NCBI GenBank assembly: GCA_015680685.1
Contig: MNCI01022294.1
Span: 142,955-206,954 of the forward strand
Origin: Gnetum montanum
Taxonomy: Eukaryota > Streptophyta > Gnetopsida > Gnetales > Gnetaceae
Direction of reading: 5' to 3'
DNA: 64,000 bases
A model generated the notes under the pieces. It searched no databases. It had not been told where the DNA came from and saw nothing but the letters and a program-made list of their open reading frames with translations. How positions within the stretch are numbered: position 1 is the stretch's first letter; each line of letters opens with the position of its first letter. The translations under genes were made by a program, and so were the position numbers. Shown here piece after piece: positions 12,075 through 21,756 of this stretch.

Positions 12075-13118
12075 TGCAAGAGGATTAAAAGTGGAGATCA
12101 AGGTTTGCACCAAAGAATGAGGAAAAAAGAAGTTGTTGAAAATAAAGAGATTATGTGATACGCATGAAATTTACATTCTAGGAGAAGGAATTGCCAAAAT
12201 TATAATTAATTGAGACACGGAGGAAATTAGTAGCAAGGATTGAGGCATAGTAGTGAAGGATGCCAAGATTAATAGTGAAGTGAAAAAGGAAGTTAGAAAC
12301 TTGAGCTTGTAGAGGCCACGGGGAGAATTTGACTGACTACTGAAGTAAGAGGCACAAAGTTTAACATTTTCACCTCTAGGATAGATTGTTGGAAATGGAC
12401 TCCTATGAATGTATATAGCTTGTACTCATATCAAAAATCATCTTAATCCTCTAGGTGAGATCCTAAGCTAGAATTTTCATTGATTTCACTGTCCTCATCA
12501 GCACTTACCAATTGTGCTAATAATTTCATGTAAAATTTCGATAATTCAATGCGGTCATATGGGGAAGAGATGTATCTCTTCCCATACTTATAAGTCAATT
12601 CTTAGTAACACTTAGAGTCAAAATATTTATGTGGGATGCACAAACTTGCTTGGATGTTTGCACATATAAAGTTGTAGCATTGTTCATCAATGTTTACATA
12701 CATTAAACTAAGTCCTAATTGCTTAAGGAAATCCCTACATTCTACTATGGCTAGGTCCTTAGGGTTATATATACAAGCATATTCTTAATTCATGACTATG
12801 GAAATGATGTTTTATGGTAGAATAGTTGATGTAGAAAACCAATGAATTGGTCAAAGTGATAAAGTCTTTTAAAGCTTTAGATGTTTTAACAAGCTACAAG
12901 TTTGTACTATATAAGGCCCACAATGTGTAGAGCTTCATCTTGTGAAGCTTCAGCATGTTAGAGTTTCACAACATGTGAAATTGCTTAGCATATGGAACTC
13001 TCAACATGTCACATTATCTAGTATGTGGAAGTCTTAGTGTGTAAGACTATTTATCATGTGGGGGTTCCATGATGTGATACATTAGCTCAATGGGGAGGCC
13101 GCCTCTCTTAACACAGCC
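12075..13118. other. AT-rich flank between elements D and G
   Basis: No gene is recognised. At 12890-13060 there are about five degenerate units of roughly 36 bp built on a 'cttcannntgtgaagctt' / 'caacatgt' theme, related to repeats at 37.6-37.8, 50.44-50.69 and 51.79-51.87 kb. Composition changes abruptly from AT-rich to GC-rich at about 13090, which I read as the broken left end of element G. Confidence 0.45.
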
Positions 13119-16100
13119 ATGACCACGCAGATGCCTCTCTCGGTCCTTCCGCAGGCCACCGCACAGCCATCTGGGCCGCAAGTACAAATACCCCATAATA
13201 ACGTGGGGGCGGTTTCGTCACCGCGTGTACTTAGTATCCCGGTGGTGGTCCCAGTGACCACCACGCCCCATTTCATCCCTCACTTCACATCGGCAATTCG
13301 TCCGGCGCAGAATTTGTCATTCCCGCCCCCTCCAACTTAGCAAATCACCACAGTAGTACCGCCGCAAACCTTCATCCAACAGCCTGCAGCAAGTCAGTGG
13401 GTCAACCCTGCGGCGCAACACAACCCATCTATGGTGTACGGTGTGTAGCTCTCGGTCGCACCTATAGTGCAAGCCCAGTAGGTGGCTCCTCAATATATCT
13501 ATCATTACCCCGCGCAGCAGGCAGGAGTTAACCTCTAGTCTTAGACCGGTGGGTGGTGGTCTTCATAGGCCCCCCATCCTGCGGGGATCCCTGCTCCGCC
13601 AGCGAAGAGCCAACCTCTTCCTTCCTTCCCACTTCCTAGTGCTACCCGCCCAGTCCAACCTCCTATGCCTTCTGCACAGAAACCTCCACCGACAGGTCTA
13701 GACCAAGCCTTCCAGCTCATCCAGACGCTTACTGAGAAGGTTCAATGCCTTAAGGCCGCTGGTTCTGACACCATTCAGATCATGGACTTTTACCAAGATG
13801 ATCCGATTAGTTCAACGGTCCCTATGCTGTCGTTGCCACCAGGGATGTCCCTCCCTCATTTTACCAAGTATAATGGGGAGGGGGATCCCAACTCTCACCT
13901 AGCCACCTTTAGATCTGAGTCTTTGTTGTTACAACAGTGGATGCACATGATAATCCGAGTCTTCGTGATGTCTTTAACAGGGAAATCTTTAGACTGGTAT
14001 AGAGCCCTCCCACGCTCTTCCATCTCAACCTTCGAAGAGCTGCTAACCCAATTTGTGACCTGTTTCAAATACAACCTGAAACCGGAAGTCATGTTAGATC
14101 AGCTTATGGGGGTGAAACAAGACCCACTCGAGCCAGTCCAAAAGTTCATATAGCATTGGAATGCTACTTTGAATGAGATCTGCGAGCCGATCGCAGACTC
14201 CCATCTACTGGCTATATTCAAAGGAGCAGTCAACAACTTTATTAAGTCTAAGCTGTATTATCTTTCCCCTGGCTATTTACATCAGGCCTTCGCTCAGGTC
14301 CGAAGCATCCAAGATGCTGTGGAGGCCAGCAAAGACCTGGCCTATGTTGCTTACAAGAATGCACACAACAAGGCCAAGGACAAACGTAAGGCAGCGACAA
14401 CGACAGTAGTCGCGCTAACTGAAGGCACAAAGAAGAAGAACAAGAAGGCACCCACACCACCACCTGAGACCACAACTAGTGCCGCCACCAGCCAAGACAC
14501 AGCTGCCCCTGAAGGGCCCCCTCAGCCAAAGCCCAATTTTGAGCATAAAGATCGTTCAAAATATGCGACCTTGCCTGTGAAACACTCTGAACTGCTGAAA
14601 CAGTTGTTAGCGGTAGGATACCTTCAACCTAAGAAGGTATCCGAGGAAGCTATGAAGCATCACAAATGCCACTGTGAATTGCTGAAGAACCCTTCCTTAG
14701 CCTTGCCTAATGAACCACCAGTTCCGAAATCTTTCAAGTTGGATCGTTTCTATGACTATCACTAGATGTGTGGTCATGACACGGATTACTACTTGGCATT
14801 GAAGGATGATGTTCAACGCATGATTGACGAAGGTCATCTAAGGTTAGATGGCAGTAACTCGACGTGCCCAGAAAACCAAACATTGCAAGTGTATAAGAAC
14901 CCGTTGAACGCAAACAATGATCCTTATACAATCACTGTGGTGAGTATGGACGATGAGCAGAAGGATCCGCCAAAACAGTCTTTTGTTTTGCGTGTGCTCG
15001 CCAGCTCACCAAGGGGGCCAACTATTTCATCGGTGGCCAGTGGGGTCTCAAGGCCTCCCTTCATCATATGGGCACCTTCTCAGTTACACCCTCAGTCATG
15101 CGGCAACACCCAAGCCACGGCTTCGTCCGCGCCCACGCCTAGGGCGCCCTTTATCATCAGGGCACCAAAACCATAGGCTGCTCCTCTCATGCAGGGGTAG
15201 ACCTCTGGGAAAAACACCCAAGCATCGCCTCCCAAGAGAAAAGGAGAAGACACTTCAATTAACGCAACCAAACACCATCTTACGCTCGGCTTCCCTAAGC
15301 CCAGGCCCCTGGCCTCTGTGCCTTCGCCTGTACCTCAAGAGCAGGATAAAGATGCAAAAACGCAGTCACCTTCTCTTGGCAAGAAAAAGAACAACCCTTT
15401 GACTGATACCGTTCTACCTCGGGAGATCCGTCTCCTAGGCTGAATGGAGGAGGACAAAGGGGATAAGCAACCTAGCCAAGAGAAAGACCTCCTTGACGCA
15501 TTCATGTAAGTCAAACAGGCTCTTAAGCAAAAGAACATAACACTGAGCCTTTACAACCTACTTATGACTTCTCGAGAACACCATGAGGCTATGGTACGCA
15601 TGCTGACGTCCATATCAGTGGACACCAACCTACCAGTAGAAGAGGAAGCGATGCACACTGTCATGTTTCCTTCCGAAGCTGAGCAACCCAAGCCTACCTC
15701 GCTGACCTTTCAGGAAAAGTCCATCAAAGATGATCCGGAGAAGGGTCAGGTGACGACTGCCCCCATGTTCATTACCATTCAGGTCGGCTAGTACCGGATC
15801 CAGAGGGTACATGTGGATGATGGCACAACTGCTAACGTCGTTCCTTATTCCATAGTGGATAGGTTGGGGTTGGTCGACCAGATCACTCCCACGAAGATGG
15901 CCTACGTGAAATCGTTCAACGGGGCACGGGTTCAAGTCAAAGGAATAGTGCATATTGAGTTTGTGGCGGGGGATCAATTTCTAAAAGAAGCCACATTCTT
16001 AGTCATCGAGGAGATGTCTGGCTTCAACTTGATCTTAGGGAGATCGTGGTTAGCCCAGCTGAGGGCGGTTTCATCGCCGATACATCAAGAGATACACCTG

Positions 16101-16358
16101 CCCTACACCGGAGGGGAGGTTATCATACGCAGCGATAAAATCACCCCCAGGACCGTCAATAACATTGAAGAAGAATGGGGTTCGGAGATAGAGACGACTG
16201 ACGATCAGACCCATCTCCAAGCCCCTCAACAAACCGACAGCAATGACAACGGTCTAGCCTGGGCCAACCTGCCATTCCCAGATGACAACATAGAGGAGTC
16301 AAATCATAAGCCTCCTCGCCCTTACGCAACGCTCAACTTAAAAGCCATTAAAAGATAA
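13119..16358 (+). pseudogene. gag-pro ORF of Tat-lineage Ty3/gypsy element G
   Basis: One reading frame of 1080 codons runs from the ATG at 13119 to the stop at 16356, broken by 13 in-frame stops (11 TAG, one TGA at 15441, one TAA at 15507) and no frameshift that I can see. It holds a Pro/Gln-rich N-terminus, a gag domain (about 13690-14350; FTKYNGEGDP, LDWYRALP), a Lys/Ala-rich linker (14380-14500), a zinc-knuckle-like block at 14745-14840 (YDYH-stop-MCGHDT) and an aspartyl-protease region (15800-16110; VHVDDGTTANVVP, then LILGRSWL). The protease loop reads D-D-G where D-S/T-G is usual. The true start may lie upstream, since the 5' end of the element is missing. Confidence 0.85.
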
Positions 16359-16584
16359 TTTCGTATCGATGGTTGAACGATGGTCCTTCGCGTGTACTAC
16401 CGTGTCTTTTTAAGTTATCGCAATTTCTATTTGACAAAATCTTTCGTTTCAATATACTCTCATGCTACATTCGCTTTCTACGCTTACGCTTTCCATTTCT
16501 TACGTTTTATCGTACCCACGTTATTCACGCTTTCACACTATCTCACACATTACACAAGATTATATTTCATTACAATTTCCACTA
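16359..16584 (+). other. Start of protease-RT spacer of element G
   Basis: No conserved coding sequence is seen. The stretch is pyrimidine-rich with several ACGC/ACGT words (for example 16475-16535). If the spacer is removed by splicing of the sense transcript, the donor should be near here, but no strong GTAAGT-like site is visible. Confidence 0.4.
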
Positions 16585-16924
16585 GTTGTTGGCCCGCAAC
16601 GGCCTTAAACTAGTTGTCGCCCGCGACGGCCTTAAACTAGTCGTGGCCCGTAACGGCCTTAAACTAGTTGTCACCTGCGACGGCCTTAAACTAGTCGTGG
16701 CCCGCAACGGCCTTAAACTAGTTGTCGCCCGCGACGGCCTTAAACTATTCGTGGCCCGCAACGGCCTTAAACTAGTTGTCCAGAATTATGTATTACCAGT
16801 ATTTACGCTTGCTATACGTTACGCGTCAGGCCCGCAATGGCCTTAAACTAATTACGCAGTATTACATACCGTCGCCATTTACGCTTGAATACACAACAGG
16901 CCCGCAACAGCCCTAAACTAGTTG
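16585..16924 (+). repeat. 27-bp minisatellite after protease of element G
   Basis: Seven head-to-tail 27-bp units run to about 16780, with alternating CGCAACGG and CGCGACGG versions and core GGCCTTAAACTAGT. Two degenerate single units follow at 16829-16852 and 16899-16924. The unit length is a multiple of three, so it also reads as a 9-residue repeat, but I think it is non-coding. CpG sites are well preserved. Confidence 0.9.
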
Positions 16925-17047
16925 TTACATTCTATCAGTATCACTTAGGCAGAATCCTTAACATTTGTTTTCACGCTGATGTAGATAAAAGCCTAAAAAG
17001 CCAAACGACAAATTAATTAAATATCCATTGGATTTTATAGCAAGTCT
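16925..17047. other. Intervening AT-rich stretch in element G spacer
   Basis: This lies between the minisatellite and the last exon of the antisense gene, so it would be the 3' untranslated region of that gene. No clear polyadenylation signal is resolved. Confidence 0.35.
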
Positions 17048-18252
17048 TTAACAGTCATCTAAAACAATACTCAACCTCACCATTAATAAAATTATGCGTA
17101 AACTACAATTACGCATTTCCTCTACTGCCACTGTCGCCGTATCTCTTAGGTCCGGATCCAGCCCTAGTGGATCGTCCTCCAATGGGCCGTCGTTTCTGGG
17201 AATTATTCTTACAGGAACAATTTCCTCTTCATGAGTTCCTTGTTCCGGTGCCGGCCCCACAGGAGGACGCTCTTCATCGCTGTGTTCTTCCTCTTCCTCT
17301 GCTTCTGCTACTCCCTCTACTGGATCCTCAGCTCGCTCACCTTCCCTATCCTCGGTTGGTGCCTAGATATAGCAAGAACATTAGCTACGCAAGACCTAAC
17401 ATTATAATTAGAAAATGCAAACTAGGGCATGCACAAACTCACTTGCGATGGCCCTGCTCCCGTAGCAAAGGGAAGCTTGTCTAGGCTAGCCCACAGGTGC
17501 TGTATAATCTCTTCCTCCATTAGATCAGGCCACACATCCTCTCCCAAGGCAGCTCCGGCCTTCACCTTCCCTTTCTCCACGCTGCTCCAGCGAGGCGGGT
17601 CCGGGAAGAAAGTAGGGATTGTAGCCTGCTCCCCATGGAGAGTCATCGCCCTTTCCGAACACGCAGTTATAGTCACTTGCTCTTCGAACTTCTTGAAGGC
17701 TTCGGATGCTCCGATCATGTCCATGAAAACCTCCAGGGATCGAGCTTTGACGGTGGAATCGCGGTAGTGTTTTCGATAACTGGCGCTCTCTCGTTTGTAT
17801 AGATGTTTGTGGTCCTTCTCCTTCTACCCCCACTCCTGCACGCTAGCACAATAGTCCCTCCAATCCTGGCTTTTCTGAGCTAGGAGTTCTATTTGCATCC
17901 GTTGCTCTATTAATGCCTGACTGATCTGTACACTGTTTTTGATTGCTATCCAATAACGGGAGTGGTCGACAACAGCGGTACGCCAGTCCTCATCCTCAGT
18001 CTCTAGCGCCAGTAGGAACTCATTCCGCGACGTTAGGTCCAAAACCTCTTTGGTCAGGGACTCAACCCTCTGCTCAGGCCTCTGCAGCATTTTACATAGA
18101 CTTTCATTTACGCCCCTACTTTCCCATAAGGAGCGTGTCAAGCGTAATGCACATTTACGCATTTCCTCATAAATGTGGCGTGGCATGACTGCCCCATCAG
18201 ATGGAGGCTCCGCTGTGTCCAAATCAATGGGCTCCGCGGGATCCCATCAGAG

Positions 18253-18435
18253 GTGAGCTCCTAACAGAAAACATCATCAGTATTGATGACACATTACNNN
18301 NNNNNNNNNNNNNNNNNNNNNNNNNNNNNNNNNNNNNNNNNNNNNNNNNNNNNNNNNNNNNNNNNNNNNNNNNNNNNNNNNNNNNNNNNGTGAGCTCCTA
18401 ACAGAAAACATCATCAATATTGGTGACACATTGCT
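18253..18435. other. Assembly gap (N) flanked by direct repeats
   Basis: Ns run from 18298 to 18389. The roughly 45 bases on either side are near-identical direct repeats beginning gtgagctcctaacag, with a few mismatches. Each copy contains the same splice-acceptor region of the antisense gene, so the gap probably hides a tandem duplication of unknown length. Confidence 0.8.
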
Positions 18436-18666
18436 AATATCATAAGTTCATTACTGCTATAACATACCGGCTCCAAGTTCGATGCGCTCTAGGCGCTCGA
18501 TAATGTCACTAACCACGCCTTCCATGAAGGTAAACTTGTCGGGGAAGTCTCTCCATGCTCTGGTCACAGCCACAGATGTGGATGCATTATCCTCCCCTGC
18601 AGCGTAATCCAGTTAGACATTCCATCCATTACTAGAATCCTGCAAACCTACTAACACACGCATTAC

Positions 18667-18927
18667 CTCTACCGGTGACAGTGGCAACTCCGCCGATTTC
18701 TTCCGCCTCTTCCTCTTCACGCACGTGAGTCTGTGCATCGCTGGTTCTAGCAGCTGGAGCCTCCTCACGCACTAGGTCCTGTGCACGGCTCCTGCCAGCA
18801 GCTGGGGCCTCCTCACGCACCAGAGCCTGTGCACGGCTCACGCTAACAGCTAGGGCCTCTTCTTCCAAAACTGAGGCCCCCTCCCTACGACTTAGTATTA
18901 CTGCCCCTATCTCAGGGGTCAGTTGCT
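18667..18927 (-). repeat. 45-bp tandem repeat inside exon 5 of the antisense gene
   Basis: Three 45-bp units (about 18710-18845) encode SRAQALVREEAPAAG-like 15-residue repeats. The frame is kept with the flanking exons, so the repeat expanded within a coding exon. Confidence 0.75.
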
Positions 18928-21374
18928 CTGTAATTTTTATTGTTCATATCATCACGCATTAGCATATCATGCCAGACCATCTAAATAAATGTTACATAAT
19001 ACAATTCCTTCACGCTTACCAGGCGGAGGCTTACTCTGCTGGATTTTGACCGCGATGGTTTGGCCTCCATCACCCTCAGAGGACTCAGCTATACGAAGCC
19101 TTTTACGCTAGGCTGGAGGTTCTACTATTTCTTCCGCCAGGCGTTTCCCTTGCGAAGCATCACCAGTGTAAGTAGGCATTATCCCGCCTATGCTGTCGAG
19201 GCCTCGCACTCTAGGCGCCGCCACACCTTTCTTCATTATAGACAATGACTCCCCGATCCCTTCTGGCGAATCCTGCCCACGGGTAGTGTCGAGAATGTGG
19301 GTAATCCAGGGTTCGGACAGCTAGTCTCGGTCTTGCTACGCCCAAACCCCATTCCTGTGGACAACCAGAAACTCAGCAAACTGTCGGAGGCAAGCTATGA
19401 AGAAGGCGTAAAGCACATTAAAACGGGACTCAAGCTTCTCACGAAGCTTGACCATTTCATTGCGCAGGCCCTTTGCAAAATAGCCTGCCCAATTAAACTA
19501 GGTCCCCTCCTCTAGAACCTCTTGCATAATATGGGTCTGTTCTACAGAAAAGAACTTCCCTTGTGAGAGGGTTTTGGGGAAGGTTCGGGCCCGAAAAAGG
19601 GGATAAAGTACTTTGGCAGCGCCCATCTAGAATTTTTCGCAAGGATACCCTTTGGTCTCCTTCAGGATCCTTACCCACTTCTTCAGCCACTCCTGGAATT
19701 CAAGGCTCCTCTTCACCTTCTCACTCACGGGAAGGCCATTCGAGGGGACGTCAAATAGGTCCACAAAGAGTTGAGCGTCAATGTTAAAGCTTACGCGTAC
19801 ATTATGTACGCGCGTACAAAAACGCTCGGCCTTTTCATTGAAGGAGTTGACCAGGGTTAGCATTTCACTAGCGGGGACATCAGGAGTTGCAGATAAAAAT
19901 AGATGCATTAGCCCTACTGCTCGGATCTTTTCGGTCACTACAACTGGGGCCTCCGGGTGCCCGAGCCAGCACTGGGCATCCTTGATGTCGCCATAGCGGA
20001 AGAGGACAGCGTTTGCCTCGTGGCCGGAAATCGTAAGGATAATCTCCCGGGATTCCCTGACTGAACAGCGTAAGACAAAAGACAAACGAAAACATTATTA
20101 CGCAATCCTTGCCAATCATAGTTACACCACTCGATAATCGCCCATACAGGAGCCTTACCAAGTCCAAATGGCAAGGGAAATGGTGGAAGTTTCCTCTGCA
20201 CGTCCTCGACGGTAAGGGGCGAATCTAAGGTCCAGTCATAGTGCAGCCACCTGAGTTCCCGGAAATTCTTAAAAGCCTCAGCATAATAGGTGGGATACTC
20301 ACGCATGTCGAAGCTAATATGCCATATAACACCGACGCGCACGTTGTCAGTTATAGTAAACGCCATTATTGTCGTTTCGGCCCAGGATAACGCATCTTCA
20401 TTTCCAACCAACCTGTTGTCCCGAATGAAAAACCTGTACCATACAACGTAGCCTCATCTTACATTCACACATAGACTTCTTCTATATTTCACATCGATAA
20501 CAGACATGTAACAACAACAAAAAACAATACAGTTGGCAGGATTTGCTTACCCGCCCGCATAGTACACCGTGCCCTGTGGGTTCTGGAAATAGGTCGCAAC
20601 ATGGCGAGCCATGAACAGCGTGTTATATGCATGATAACAACTGAAACGGGCCATTTCCTAGATCCAGCTTAAGCACCTCAAACCTCGGGCGCTGAGTGCT
20701 TGGTCTTTGGGATCACCCGTATCGATGGCCCCGTCTATCAAGAAAGCCAGAATCCCCTATGCAGACCCCGCCAGTAGGTGTTCCAAAATGGCACTAGCAA
20801 CATCGCCAATCAGATGGGACCACACAATGATGCTGAAGTTGTGCAGCAAGAACTGCAGAAACTACAGTGTGCCCCATCGAAACCATACGGCCTTCCCTTG
20901 CAACCGCGTTTGCAGGGGAGGGACGTTGGGGACGATGGGGTTCATACAGCACAAAACCCCAACGATGTCCAAAACAACTAGAATAGGCTTTAGCGTAACA
21001 ATGTACAGAAAATGTGACACATAAATTAATACCTAGAGTTACATTTGCATCATTACACATTACATTTAGCCATCTATGTGGAAATCGCCCAAACCCATGC
21101 AACAGCGCAAGGTCCGTCTCTGACAACGGCGATAGACGCGACCATACCAAACCCTCGCCGTAACGCGAGGTCCAGAACCCAAAACCCTCATTTACATGAA
21201 GAACACTGTATAAAAAAAATGTTGAAATAACATGAGCACGGAAGGAATGACCTACCGGTTCAAAGGTGTCGGGTCGTGCACTTCGACCACAGCCTGTGAA
21301 GCACGCTCCAGGTTCTCCTGTACCTCGTCGATTTTAGCCAGTTTGGCATTCTTCCTCTTCGTCTTAGGTGCCAT

Positions 21375-21756
21375 TGTCACAGGTTCACCACTTTCACAGC
21401 TTTGCACCTTCTGCTCTTCTCTCTCGCTCGGTAGCAGTTACAAATTCAGAATTCACAATAGCCAACAGTCCATTCTCACCAAGAAACCACTTACCTATAT
21501 GCAAAGACCACCAACTTGATATCTGATTCTAGCGGGACCTTCCTAAACCGGAACACAAAAATCAAGATGTTAATGCGGCTGATATCGCACGCTCCACTGT
21601 CTGAAATGACGTTAAACTACCACATCTTATCGCCTCATAATCGGGTAGCATTGATTACAACTTCATTACAATATTCAAAATTCTGTTAGCTTTCAACGTT
21701 CGCTAGACATCACATCATCTTCTTTCTAATCATTTGTGCACTTTGCGGTTTTGTAG
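21375..21756. other. Divergent region between antisense start and RT segment
   Basis: No coding sequence is seen. It would hold the promoter and leader of the antisense gene. A GTAAGT donor on the minus strand at 21494-21489 suggests a leader intron. On the plus strand it ends in a pyrimidine-rich run and a strong acceptor (cggttttgtag, AG at 21755-21756). Confidence 0.45.

Larger units (their letters stand above)
17048..21374 (-). pseudogene. Multi-exon antisense gene inside element G (between protease and RT)
   Basis: Eight exons can be read on the minus strand: 21374-21256, 20977-20551, 20433-20159, 20060-19020, 18927-18667, 18596-18468, 18260-17443 and 17362-17048 (TAA). Introns have GT/AG ends with good donors (GTAGGT, GTAAGC, GTAAGG, GTAAGC, GTAATG, GTATGT, GTGAGT). 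Phase is kept across junctions 2/3, 3/4, 4/5, 5/6 and 7/8. It is not resolved at 1/2 or at 6/7, next to the N gap. The product would be about 1100 residues: a Lys-rich start (MAPKTKRKNAK), a globular part resembling plant-transposon-type proteins (FNWAGYFAKGLR near 19450), a basic patch (RKRLR), three 15-residue repeats (exon 5), a helical region and an acidic C-terminus. Nine in-frame stops, all TAG, lie in exons 2, 4 and 7, so this copy is dead unless they are read through. Confidence 0.75.

Noticed and set aside
16586-16846. Open frame encoding a 9-residue repeat over the minisatellite
   Set aside because: The frame is open only because the unit is 27 bp. It lies outside gag-pro, and the homologous array in element D is not in frame.
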